Positions 1 through 7,478 of a stretch of 42,611 bases of DNA are shown here, piece by piece. Numbering within the stretch: position 1 is the first letter of the stretch; the number at the start of each line of letters is the position of its first letter. The notes beneath the pieces are model-generated. The model searched no databases. It was not told where the DNA came from and saw nothing but the letters and a program-made list of their open reading frames with translations. Origin of the DNA: JBBSNV01 sp964458605 (GTDB lineage Bacteria; Pseudomonadota; Alphaproteobacteria; Reyranellales; JAQSWP01); contig CAYWLS010000031.1 of NCBI GenBank assembly GCA_964458605.1, forward strand, positions 1 through 42,611, written 5' to 3'. The position numbers and the translations under genes were made by a program.

Positions 1-5
1 CCATC

Positions 6-55
6 TTCAATCACACCCGCCTCGATTTGGGAATCCACAATCGATTCAATCACAC
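6..55. repeat. 11-bp direct repeat near window edge
   Basis: The sequence TTCAATCACAC occurs at 6-16 and again at 45-55. No gene is seen in the first 227 bases. I see no further copies nearby, so this could be the edge of a larger repeat outside the window or chance. Confidence 0.25.
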
Positions 56-120
56 AGAATCAGACTCTAGGCCAAGCTAAGCGTTTGTAAGCCAAGCACA
101 TCGAGACCGGACGGCGGCCC

Positions 121-205
121 GGCCGGCAAGGGCTGTCCGGCCGCGGGCACGTTTTGCTCCATCGGACGTTTCCCCTGACCGGCCGCGGCCTTAAGCTGGC
201 CGCGG
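121..205 (+). promoter_or_regulatory. Two GC-rich hairpins in the leader of the repeat-protein gene
   Basis: Two perfect inverted repeats precede the gene that starts at 228. The first pairs GGCCGG (121-126) with CCGGCC (137-142). The second pairs CCGCGGCC (183-190) with GGCCGCGG (198-205) around a 7-base loop. The second ends just before the ribosome binding site GGGAG (214-218). Neither is followed by a T-run, so a simple intrinsic terminator is not supported. A leader structure or the end of an upstream transcript is possible. Confidence 0.3.
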
Positions 206-227
206 TGGCAACAGGGAGCCGTTCAAA

Positions 228-3107
228 ATGAAAATCATTCGCGTCGGATTGGCGGCGGCGTGCCTGGTCGGGTCGGCGATGCCGGCCATCGCCCAACAGC
301 TTGCTCCGCCGGCCTATCAGGACCTGGAATTCAATCCCGACACCGGACTCTATGCGTTCCGGCTCAATGGCGCCCCCTGGACCTGCCCCGCCAGCTCCTT
401 CTGCAAGCCGGTGCGCCTGGACGGCATCGCCGACAAGGATCTGCCGGGCGCCGACATCCAGTCGCTGGGCCATGCCGAGCGGCGCTACTTCCTCTCCTTC
501 CGCCACCCGGGCTACGACAAGGGCCGCGCCTCGATCTTCAACTGCCTGGACGATCGCTGCGCCAGGCTCGATTCGGATACCGGCCAAGCCGTGTTGCTGG
601 ACGTATTCCCGGTCAAGCAGGGCAGCGACATCGCAAGCCGCAGCGCGATCCTGCGCAACCTCGACGCCGCCAACAATCGCTCGCAGCTGCTCTGGTGCGG
701 CGAGAACGGCTGCGCCGAACTGCCGGTTACGCGCGATGCCGAACTGCATCTGAACTTCATGGGCCGGGCCCGCCAGGACGGCGTCGACAAGATATTCTTG
801 CGCGACCAGTCCGGCGCGGTCCTGCAATGCGGCCAACCCGAGGCCGGCGTCGACGACCGGATGAATTGCGATCGCACCAGCCTTGCCTTCGAGGATTTTC
901 CGCGCCCGGCCGCGGGTGCGACCGTGCCTGCGCCCGCGCCGGCGCCCAATCCCGCCGCCAGCGCCGAGGCCGACCAGCGCGCGCTGTCCGGTTCGATCGA
1001 CAGCGCTATCCGCAACGGCGATTTCATCACCGCCGACCGGCTGCTGGCCGATGCCACCCGGCGCTACCCGAAGGCGACGACCTGGAGCCCGTACCAGCAG
1101 CAACTGGCCAAGGCCCGGGCCGCGCGCGAGCTGCAGCAGCGCACCGACGAGGCCCGCCGGCTGATCGAGGACGCCCGCCGCTATGCGGCCTACGACGATT
1201 TCGACGGCGCCGAGTTTCTGCTGCAACAGGCCAACCAAGTCTATCCCAACTTCCCGGAGATCGGCCAGGCGCGCGCCGATATCGGCCGCATGCGCGCGGA
1301 GCGCGACCGCGACTTGCGCGAGCAGTATCAATACAGCGCCGCCATCGAGCGCGCCTTCGCCGCATGGAATCTGTGGGAGGCAGAGCGCCTGATCGGCAGT
1401 GCCCGGCAGCGCTATCCGCAGGATCCGACTTTCCGGACCTATGCCGACCAGCTTTCGCGCATCAAGGCCCAGGCGCAATGGCAGGAACGCCTGCACCTGT
1501 CGCGCGGCTATATCGGCGCCGCGCGCACGGCCATGAACAAGGGCGACTTCGGCTATGCCGAGCGCCAGTTGGCACTGGCCCAGCAGACGACGCCTGGCCT
1601 GCCGGAGATAAGCCAGGCCCAGGTCGACCTGGCGCGCCTGCGCGCCCGGGCCCAGGTGCAGAACGAGGACGTCCGCCGGCTCACTTCGGCGATCGACGAT
1701 GCCATCCTGCGCAAGCAGTTCGACGATGCCGAGAAGATGCTGCAGGACGGCAGGCGGCGCTATCCCTCCTACGAGGGCTGGAACGAAATCCAGCGCGACC
1801 TGGCGCAGGCGCGCGCCGGCAACGACCGCCAGACGCGCGACCAGCAGGAGCGGCGCAAGAAGGCCTTCGAACTGATCGCTTCGGCCCGCCAGGCCGGCGA
1901 CAAAGGCGATTTCGCCGCCGCCGGAAAGATGCTGGACGACGCGGCCAAGCTGCAGCCCAACCTGCCCGAGATCGCGACCGCACATGCCGACATCGAACGG
2001 CAGCGCGCCGATCGCGAGCGGCAGGACAAGGAAACCGGGGTGATCGCCGCGGCGATCGACGCCGCCATCAAGCGCAACCAGTACCCGGCGGCGGAGCAAC
2101 TGCTGCGCGACGGGCAGCGCAAATATCCCAGCTACAAGGGATGGGACGATCTGCAGAAGCGCATCGCCGACGGGCGCAAGGCGTGGCAGCCCGGCCCGGA
2201 CGGCAAGCCCGCCGGCGCCAGCGACAACAAGGGCGGTACGCCGGACAAGGCCGAGGCGCAGCGCGTGGCCGCGCTGGTGACGCAAGGCCGCGCGGCGCTG
2301 GGCAAGAACGACCTGGCAGCGGCGGAAAAGGCGCTGCTCGATGCCGAGAAGATCGACGCCAAGGAGCCGACCGTGGCGAAGCTGCGCGCCGATTTCGAGG
2401 CGGAGAAGAAGCGGGCCGAGGCGCAGCGCATCGGCGTGCTGGTGACGCAAGGCCGCGCGGCGCTGGGCAAGAACGACCTGGCAGCGGCGGAAAAGGCGCT
2501 GCTCGATGCCGAGAAGATCGACGCCAAGGAGCCGACCGTGGCGAAGCTGCGCGCCGATTTCGATGCCGCGCGCAAGAAAGCCGAGGACCAGCGCGCGGCC
2601 GAGCAGAAGCTGCGCGATCTTCTGGCCGCCGTCCGCCGCGACACCGCTGCCGGCAAATTCGCCGAGGCCGAGACGAGTCTGAAGCAGGCCGAGGCGCTGT
2701 CGCCCAACGCGCCCGATGTGAAGGCCATGCGCGGGGAGTTCGAACGGTCCAAGCGTCAGGCCGGGACCAAGCCCGCCAGCCCCGCGCCCGGACCGACGCC
2801 CGCGACCGCACCGACGCCGGCTCCGTCACCTGCTCCGGCAGGCGGCGTCAAGCCAGGCCCGGCTCCGGCGCCGGCCTCCGCACCGTCGCCTGCACCCGCG
2901 ACCGGCGTCGATAAGGCGACGGCCGACAAGGTGGCGGCGCTGGTGGCCCAGGCGCGCGAGGCGATCAAGAAACACGACTTCAGGGCCGCCGACACGGCGC
3001 TGGATCAGGCGGAGAAGCTGGATGCCAAGGCGCCCGAGGTGATCAAGGCGCGCGCCGAACTCGACGCGGCCGAACCGGGGCGGCGGCGCAACCGGCAACA
3101 GCAATAG
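228..3107 (+). CDS. Secreted/periplasmic alpha-helical (TPR-like) repeat protein
   Basis: The 959-residue product starts with a clear signal peptide, with a basic MKIIR start, a hydrophobic core and probable cleavage after AIA at residue 22, so it should leave the cytoplasm. The N-terminal ~210 residues contain scattered cysteines and no domain I recognise. From ~residue 240 onward it is a chain of helical repeats of the type GDF-x-AE-x-x-L-x-x-A followed by P-x-x-PEI, resembling TPR-like units. A Pro/Ala-rich linker at roughly residues 845-895 precedes one last repeat unit. Two adjacent units are encoded by an exact 126-base duplication. GGGAG lies 9 bases before the ATG. The role is unknown; such proteins usually scaffold envelope complexes. 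It is convergent with the flavin monooxygenase. Confidence 0.85.
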   Translation: MKIIRVGLAAACLVGSAMPAIAQQLAPPAYQDLEFNPDTGLYAFRLNGAPWTCPASSFCKPVRLDGIADKDLPGADIQSLGHAERRYFLSFRHPGYDKGRASIFNCLDDRCARLDSDTGQAVLLDVFPVKQGSDIASRSAILRNLDAANNRSQLLWCGENGCAELPVTRDAELHLNFMGRARQDGVDKIFLRDQSGAVLQCGQPEAGVDDRMNCDRTSLAFEDFPRPAAGATVPAPAPAPNPAASAEADQRALSGSIDSAIRNGDFITADRLLADATRRYPKATTWSPYQQQLAKARAARELQQRTDEARRLIEDARRYAAYDDFDGAEFLLQQANQVYPNFPEIGQARADIGRMRAERDRDLREQYQYSAAIERAFAAWNLWEAERLIGSARQRYPQDPTFRTYADQLSRIKAQAQWQERLHLSRGYIGAARTAMNKGDFGYAERQLALAQQTTPGLPEISQAQVDLARLRARAQVQNEDVRRLTSAIDDAILRKQFDDAEKMLQDGRRRYPSYEGWNEIQRDLAQARAGNDRQTRDQQERRKKAFELIASARQAGDKGDFAAAGKMLDDAAKLQPNLPEIATAHADIERQRADRERQDKETGVIAAAIDAAIKRNQYPAAEQLLRDGQRKYPSYKGWDDLQKRIADGRKAWQPGPDGKPAGASDNKGGTPDKAEAQRVAALVTQGRAALGKNDLAAAEKALLDAEKIDAKEPTVAKLRADFEAEKKRAEAQRIGVLVTQGRAALGKNDLAAAEKALLDAEKIDAKEPTVAKLRADFDAARKKAEDQRAAEQKLRDLLAAVRRDTAAGKFAEAETSLKQAEALSPNAPDVKAMRGEFERSKRQAGTKPASPAPGPTPATAPTPAPSPAPAGGVKPGPAPAPASAPSPAPATGVDKATADKVAALVAQAREAIKKHDFRAADTALDQAEKLDAKAPEVIKARAELDAAEPGRRRNRQQQ
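2273..2563 (+). repeat. Exact 126-bp tandem duplication inside the repeat-protein gene
   Basis: Bases 2273-2398 and 2438-2563 are identical over all 126 positions, with an offset of 165 bases (55 codons), so the reading frame is kept. The flanks just outside are also similar (GCCGAGGCGCAGCGC precedes both) but then differ over several bases. Perfect identity at synonymous sites indicates a recent duplication or gene conversion. Confidence 0.9.
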
Positions 3108-3142
3108 GGCTGCGGGCGGGGCGGCAACGCCGTGCCCGTCCT

Positions 3143-4618
3143 TCAGGCGACCCGCTCGAAATCCTCCAGCCGGGGCGCCTGCATCTCGTCGCGGAAGCGA
3201 TCGAAGCTCCACGGCCACAGCGCCGGATTGCCGTGCTTGTCGAGATACCAGCTCTTGCAGCCCGAGACCCACACCGTGCCCTTCATCGCCTCGCGCAGTT
3301 CGCGATTGAACCGCTCGGTGGCGTCGTGTCGCGGCACGATGGCGTGGCGATTGCCCTGCCGCGCCGCCTCGATCAGCTTCAGGATGTAGCCGATCTGCAG
3401 CTCGGAGATGCGGATCACGGAGAAATTGCCGATCGGGCTGTTCGGCCCCACCAGCATGAAGAAATTGGGGAAGTCGGGCATCGCCACCGAGCGATAGGCG
3501 GTGGTGGCGCTGGACCAGGCCTCGCTGAGGCGCCGGCCGCCCAGCCCGACGATCTCCATCGGCCGCATGAAGGCATGGCCGTCGAAGCCGGTGGCCAGCA
3601 CCAGCACGTCGAGTTCCACCAGCGCGCCGTTCTTCAGCCGCACGCCCTTGGCCTCGATGCGCTCGATGGCATCGGTCACCAGCGTCGCATTGGGCTTCTG
3701 GATCGCCGGATAGAAATCGTCCGACATGATCAGCCGCTTGCAGGCGGCGCGATAGTTGGGCGTCAGCCGCCGGCGCAGCTCGGGATCCCCGACGTTGGTC
3801 TCGAGATTGGTGCGACAGGCATCCTCGATCGCCTTGAGCTGGTCCTGGTCGCCGATCACCGCCTGGGCGAAGGTGTCGACCAGGCGCTGGCTCAGGAACT
3901 CGTGGGTCTGGCGCAGCACCTCCGGCCGCTCGCGATACATGGCCTTCTCGTTGTCGGCATAGAACGGGTTGGGCAGCGGCAGGATCCATTGCGCAGTGCG
4001 CTGGAACAGGAACAGCCGTCCCACCTTGTCGACGATCGCCGGCACGATCTGGATCGCAGTGGAGCCGGTGCCGACGATGCCGATCCGCCTGCCGGTCAGG
4101 TCGACCGAATGGTCCCAGCGCGCGGTGTGGAAGGCGGGGCCGGCGAAATCCTTCAGGCCCGCAATGTCGGGATAGACCGGATGGTGCAGCACGCCGGTGG
4201 CCGAGATCACGATATCGGCGGTGTCGCGATGGCCGTCCTTGGTCAGCAGGTGCCATTTGCCGTCGCGCCATTCGGCGCGGGCGATCTCGCTGTCGAAGCG
4301 GATGCGCTCGTTCAGGCCGTATTTGCGCGCCACGCCTTCGAAATAGGCCTGGATCTCCGGACCCGGCGAGAAGTGGCGGGTCCACTCGGGATTGAGTTCG
4401 AAGGAATAGGAATAGGCGTGCGAGGGGATATCGCAGGACAGGCCGGGATAGGTGTTGTCGCGCCAGGTGCCGCCCAGCCGGGCCGCCTTCTCGTAGATCG
4501 CGACATCGGCGTAGCCGGCTTCCTTCAGCTTGATGGCGGACAGGATGCCGGACATGCCGGCGCCGATGACGGCGATGCGCGGCGCGGCGGAAGCGGCGGG
4601 GATGGGCTGTGTATTCAT
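3143..4618 (-). CDS. Flavin-containing monooxygenase (Baeyer-Villiger type)
   Basis: This 491-residue flavoprotein probably inserts one oxygen atom into a ketone or heteroatom using FAD and NADPH. The N-terminus carries the FAD Rossmann fingerprint GAGMSG, followed by the family's YPGLSCDIPSHAYSYSF segment. A second dinucleotide site, GTGSTAIQ, is the expected NADPH-binding loop. ATGFDGHAF near residue 340 is the late FAD-contact motif. I chose the ATG at 4616-4618 because it sits 12 residues before the FAD fold; an upstream in-frame extension to 4747 is Pro/Arg-rich and overlaps the divergent promoter. It stands alone, divergent from the small ORF at 4747. The substrate cannot be told from sequence. 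Confidence 0.9.
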   Translation of the reverse strand: MNTQPIPAASAAPRIAVIGAGMSGILSAIKLKEAGYADVAIYEKAARLGGTWRDNTYPGLSCDIPSHAYSYSFELNPEWTRHFSPGPEIQAYFEGVARKYGLNERIRFDSEIARAEWRDGKWHLLTKDGHRDTADIVISATGVLHHPVYPDIAGLKDFAGPAFHTARWDHSVDLTGRRIGIVGTGSTAIQIVPAIVDKVGRLFLFQRTAQWILPLPNPFYADNEKAMYRERPEVLRQTHEFLSQRLVDTFAQAVIGDQDQLKAIEDACRTNLETNVGDPELRRRLTPNYRAACKRLIMSDDFYPAIQKPNATLVTDAIERIEAKGVRLKNGALVELDVLVLATGFDGHAFMRPMEIVGLGGRRLSEAWSSATTAYRSVAMPDFPNFFMLVGPNSPIGNFSVIRISELQIGYILKLIEAARQGNRHAIVPRHDATERFNRELREAMKGTVWVSGCKSWYLDKHGNPALWPWSFDRFRDEMQAPRLEDFERVA

Positions 4619-4660
4619 GGCCACAACACTAGCCAAACGCCGCGAGGCGTCAAACGGCGC

Positions 4661-4690
4661 TTGACCGGCCGCCAGGTTTGCCGTTATAGG
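4661..4690 (+). promoter_or_regulatory. Sigma-70-like promoter of a short transcription unit
   Basis: TTGACC (4661-4666) lies 18 bases before TATAGG (4685-4690), with TTATAG overlapping it. The predicted start is about 4697. It would drive the 50-codon ORF at 4747 and end at the intrinsic terminator at 4927-4975. Confidence 0.45.
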
Positions 4691-4746
4691 CCTGCTCGCA
4701 AGAGTTGAAGGATGTCCGCCTCTGGTGGGTCCCGATGGAGACGACA

Positions 4747-4899
4747 ATGGCTCGCAACCGCATTACGATATCGCTCAGGACGCCGGCGCAAGCCGTGCGC
4801 GTCCGCGGCATCGCATTGCCCGCAGCCATCGGTATCGATCGGCATTTCGGCAATGAAGATCGCCGGATGGCGGAGATTTCGGCGGTGGCTGGCGTGTAG
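4747..4899 (+). CDS. Small hypothetical protein (50 aa)
   Basis: An ATG preceded by GGAG (4737-4740) with a 6-base gap opens a 50-codon frame, MARNRITISLRTPAQ onward, basic at the N-terminus and without a membrane segment. It has a promoter-like element 57 bases upstream of the start codon and a strong intrinsic terminator 27 bases after the stop, so the whole unit is about 280 bases. I do not recognise the protein. The alternative is that the transcript is a small RNA and the frame is incidental. A longer in-frame TTG start at 4705 is less likely because it lacks a better ribosome binding site. Confidence 0.35.
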   Translation: MARNRITISLRTPAQAVRVRGIALPAAIGIDRHFGNEDRRMAEISAVAGV

Positions 4900-4926
4900 A
4901 CCCTACGCACCAGCGGTCCCAATCGG

Positions 4927-4975
4927 ACCCCACCGAGCCCGCCGTCAGGCACCAGGTTCGGTGGGGTTTTTTGTT
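4927..4975 (+). terminator. Intrinsic terminator
   Basis: A perfect 10-bp stem pairs ACCCCACCGA (4927-4936) with TCGGTGGGGT (4958-4967), followed at once by a run of six T (4967-4972). It closes the short unit at 4661-4899 and separates it from tRNA-His. Confidence 0.85.
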
Positions 4976-5026
4976 GTCTGCGCTGCAACCCAAGGTGGTT
5001 TTGCGACAGGAGAGTCGTGTCTCGAT

Positions 5027-5103
5027 GGTGGTCGTAGCTCATCTGGCAGAGCGCCGCAATGTGACTGCGGAGGTAGCCGGTTCGAACCCGGCCGATCACC
5101 CCA
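5027..5103 (+). tRNA. trnH: tRNA-His (GTG anticodon)
   Basis: A full cloverleaf can be drawn. Acceptor GTGGTCG (5028-5034) pairs with CGATCAC (5093-5099). The D arm is GCTC/GAGC (5037-5040/5049-5052). The anticodon stem CCGCA/TGCGG (5054-5058/5066-5070) encloses a loop with GTG at 5061-5063. The T arm is GCCGG/CCGGC (5076-5080/5088-5092) around TTCGAAC. The discriminator is C at 5100 and CCA is encoded at 5101-5103. The extra G at 5027 is the G-1 identity element typical of histidine tRNAs and pairs with C73. I found no second copy of its 3' end in the window. Confidence 0.97.
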
Positions 5104-5119
5104 ACCGAGGAGGCGTGTC

Positions 5120-5269
5120 ATGTCAGGCAGGCACGGAGATTTGGCGCACGAAACCATGAGCAAGCGCCGGCAGCGCTTTCAACTCGTCCCTTTTTCCGAC
5201 ACCCGTTGGTATTGCGATCTCAAAGAGGCGATGGAGCCGTCACAATGGCGGCCCGCGCCCACAAGCTGA
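5120..5269 (+). CDS. Small hypothetical protein (49 aa) downstream of tRNA-His
   Basis: The ATG at 5120 follows an unusually good ribosome binding site, GAGGAGG (5107-5113), at 6 bases, starting only four bases after the encoded CCA of tRNA-His. The frame gives 49 residues with a basic stretch (MSKRRQRFQLVPFSDTRWY) and no membrane segment. I do not recognise it. The strong binding site argues that it is translated; its length and lack of a family argue for caution. Co-transcription with the tRNA is possible. A longer frame running through the tRNA is an artefact. Confidence 0.4.
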   Translation: MSGRHGDLAHETMSKRRQRFQLVPFSDTRWYCDLKEAMEPSQWRPAPTS

Positions 5270-5364
5270 TTTGCTGCTGCGAACGCTACGGCAAGAATAG
5301 CCTTCCGTCACCGGCGCATTCGTCAAGGCGCTCCGAGTCGCGATGGCAGGGAAAGCTCGATATG

Positions 5365-6141
5365 CTATCCCTGCTGAAGCAATCGATACGGGAAGACCTC
5401 GCGAAAGCCTAAACTCTCGTAAACCTGAAGTCCCATGGGCGATGATTGCAGGAAACCTGTTCGCGCCCCGCCAGCGGCCCCGAGTTGAAGGGCATGCAGA
5501 GTGATCGCCCGGCCAATGCCACGTCTGCGAAATTCGGGCAGGGTCGAAACGGCGTATATACCCGCATGGTCACCCGATGTGACTAAGGCTCCGGTTGCTA
5601 CCGCCCTACCCTTATAGTCCGCCAAAAGGCGGACTTGCCCATCAAGCCGCTCTGCCGGGATTCGTGGCTCAAGCGCTGCAAGCGCCCGCACAGCCGGTTC
5701 CTCAAAACCAGTCCCTCGCGCTGCCAGTTCTCCCCATAGTGCCCGATCCGCTGCACTCTCGACCCGCCTGATCGTCAGATCGGGTTGGTTATCGGCCGGT
5801 GGGAGCGATCTGAGATCAACCGTCATAGCAGGAACAGCTCCGGCTTCACGCAGGCCAACGGCAACGAGACGGTCGGCCGCGCCCGCAGCTACAGCCGGCG
5901 GCGCCAACCACCACAGACCTTTCCCTCCGGCTTCCGCCAACGCTGCGCCAACGACCCTCGCAAAATTCTCAAGGCCCTCGTGCACAGTGCTTACGATTGC
6001 GCCGTTGAAAAGGGGGTGCGGCACGGGCGTCAGATACGCAACCCGGCCCGGTTCCTCGATTGCCCGGCCGGCCGCCGCGCCATAACCGACCCAGTAGTTG
6101 ATCATGTTTGCATCAAACGCGCGGCTATCTGATTGGCTCAT
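5365..6141 (-). CDS. GNAT-family N-acetyltransferase
   Basis: The 258-residue product has the acetyl-CoA site of GNAT enzymes in its C-terminal half: the motif A stretch VSTLPEFRRRGIGRA (consensus R/Q-x-x-G-x-G/A) near residue 195, then motif B around GLQVYESLGFREV close to the end. The N-terminal ~120 residues are a different lobe with no motif I recognise. I chose the ATG at 6139-6141 because GAGGAGG sits 5 bases upstream; the frame stays open to 6270 without another good start. The substrate is unknown. Base composition here is less GC-rich than in most of the window (row 5521-5580 has 34 G+C in 60), which could mean recent acquisition next to the tRNA. Confidence 0.85.
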   Translation of the reverse strand: MSQSDSRAFDANMINYWVGYGAAAGRAIEEPGRVAYLTPVPHPLFNGAIVSTVHEGLENFARVVGAALAEAGGKGLWWLAPPAVAAGAADRLVAVGLREAGAVPAMTVDLRSLPPADNQPDLTIRRVESAADRALWGELAARGTGFEEPAVRALAALEPRIPAERLDGQVRLLADYKGRAVATGALVTSGDHAGIYAVSTLPEFRRRGIGRAITLHALQLGAAGGARTGFLQSSPMGLQVYESLGFREVFPYRLLQQG

Positions 6142-6415
6142 GGCTACCTCCTCTTTGCCCACTGTGTCCTTGAGCATAACTCCGCGAGCGACGTTGTCGA
6201 CTAAATCAATCCGCGCGGGAACCAGTGCGGCAATCGACGGGGTCTCAAGGATTGCAATGAACGTCACCAAACGCGGAAGCGGTGGGGATTGCGGAGCAAG
6301 GGGGATGCGACCTCTTAAGGAGAGCTATGGCGTAGATATAGTTCTCATCATCGCCCGGCGCGGCGCGCCATCGCATTTGTCGGTGAAGAGCAAGCATAGT
6401 GGAAGGAATATTGTC

Positions 6416-6993
6416 ATGAGCAGTTTCGAAATCCTGCCGACCCCGCATGGCGGCAAGCCGATCAAGGCCTGGACCCGCGGCGTGCCGCTGGAGGACGAGG
6501 CGCGCCGGCAATTGCACAACGTGGCCAGCCTGCCGTTCGTGCACAAGCATGTGGCGGTGATGCCCGACGTGCATTGGGGCCGCGGTGCCACCGTGGGCAG
6601 CGTCATTCCGACCGTCGGCGCGATCATCCCGGCCGCCGTCGGGGTCGATATCGACTGCGGCATGGCGGCGGTGCGCGCCGGGCTAGGTGAACTCGGCATC
6701 ATCCCGGGCTCGATGGGCGCCAAGTCGTTCATCGCGCGCGGCAAGGGTAACGCCGGGTCGTTCGAGACCTGCAGCCATGGCGCCGGCCGTGCCATGTCGC
6801 GCAACGCGGCCAAGAAGCGCTTCACCCTGGAGGACCACGCCAGGGCCACCGCGCATGTCGAGTGCCCAAGGACGCAGACGTGATCGACGAGACCCCCGGT
6901 GCCTACAAGGACATCGAGGCGGCCATGGCGGCGCAGGCCGACCTGGTCGAGATCGTCCATACCTTGCGGCAGGTGGTGTGCGTGAAGGGCTGA
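6416..6993 (+). pseudogene. rtcB: rtcB RNA ligase, internally deleted and frameshifted
   Basis: RtcB joins 2',3'-cyclic-phosphate RNA ends to 5'-OH ends using GTP and Mn2+. The start matches intact RtcB well: MPDVHWGRGATVGSVIP and GVDIDCGM, which includes the Mn-binding Cys. Directly after GMAAVRA the sequence jumps to GELGIIPGSMGAKSF, which belongs near the C-terminus. Roughly 230 residues are missing, among them most metal-binding His residues. The guanylylated His in SHGAGR remains. A second lesion at about 6868, loss of one base after HVEC, ends the frame at 6883; the rest (KDADVIDETPGAYKDI to VVCVKG) continues in another frame to 6993. The start has GGAAGGA upstream. It cannot encode a working ligase. 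It lies divergent from the GNAT gene. Confidence 0.92.
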
Positions 6994-7007
6994 CGGCCGA
7001 TAAAGAC

Positions 7008-7046
7008 AAGAAGGCCGCTTCGGGCCATGCTTGAAGCGCCCTTCTT
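7008..7046 (+). terminator. Hairpin after the rtcB remnant
   Basis: A 14-bp stem with one mismatch pairs 7008-7021 with 7033-7046 around an 11-base loop. Only a weak T-rich tail follows. It probably closed the former rtcB transcript before the catabolic operon begins at 7064. Confidence 0.4.
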
Positions 7047-7063
7047 CGTTACGGGAGACGCCG

Positions 7064-7393
7064 ATGGCCTTGCCGCAATGCCTGCTCATCGTCACCGCCG
7101 AGGTCGATGCCGCGATCGAGGACGAATGGAACCGCTGGTACGACCAGGAGCATCTGCCGGCGGCGCTGGCCTGTCCCGGCGTGCTGGCGGGCCGGCGCTA
7201 CCTCTCGCGCGGGCCGGTGGTGCGCGTCGATCGCGGCCAGCGCAATGTCGCCGAGACGCGCATCTACACCACGATCTACGAACTGGCCTCGCTGCAGGCG
7301 GTCGAGACGCCCGAATTCCGCGCCATGCGCGGCTGGTACCGCTTCGCCGGTGGCGTGCGATCGCAGACCAAGGTGATCGCAGCCCTCGAATAA
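7064..7393 (+). CDS. EthD-like / dimeric alpha-beta barrel small protein
   Basis: This 109-residue protein has the layout of EthD-type ferredoxin-fold dimers: an early beta strand LLIVTAEV, then WNRWYDQEHLPAALACPGVLAGRRY, matching the W-x-x-WY-x-x-EHLP-x-x-x-x-x-PG pattern of small proteins found beside oxygenase and dehydrogenase genes. No catalytic residue can be assigned. I prefer the ATG at 7064, which has GGGA 7 bases upstream; the in-frame start at 7031 lies inside the preceding hairpin. It is 85 bases upstream of the hydrolase and is plausibly the first gene or a close neighbour of the operon. A role in pathway intermediate handling is inference only. Confidence 0.75.
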   Translation: MALPQCLLIVTAEVDAAIEDEWNRWYDQEHLPAALACPGVLAGRRYLSRGPVVRVDRGQRNVAETRIYTTIYELASLQAVETPEFRAMRGWYRFAGGVRSQTKVIAALE

Positions 7394-7395
7394 TC

Positions 7396-7415
7396 CCGTA
7401 TTACGGTATTATAGT
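7396..7415 (+). promoter_or_regulatory. Candidate GntR operator overlapping a -10-like box
   Basis: The palindrome CCGTA-T-TACGG (7396-7406) contains GTATTAC, which fits the GT-N3-AC core recognised by many FadR-type GntR regulators. It abuts TATTATAG (7407-7414), which contains a -10-like box. It lies between the EthD-like gene and the hydrolase that leads the operon; that operon encodes its own FCD-type GntR regulator. No convincing -35 box is seen. Confidence 0.35.
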
Positions 7416-7478
7416 TCTTGACTCCCGGCGCCTCGCGGGCCGACCATCCCGGCAATCGCAGGAAACCGGGAGGAAGCG

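Noticed and set aside
60..2450. 796-codon frame on the minus strand opposite the secreted repeat protein
   Set aside because: It is a mirror frame caused by high GC at third positions; the plus-strand frame has a signal peptide, ribosome binding site and repeats.
4712..5269. 185-codon frame running through the terminator and tRNA-His
   Set aside because: It would translate a tRNA; only the last 49 codons with their own binding site are kept as a candidate.
6860..6883. TGA in rtcB read as selenocysteine or programmed frameshift
   Set aside because: The core of the enzyme is missing upstream, so the frameshift is simply a second lesion.
5027..6995. Genomic island integrated at the 3' end of tRNA-His
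   Set aside because: No integrase and no second copy of the tRNA 3' end was found in the window; lower GC alone is not enough.
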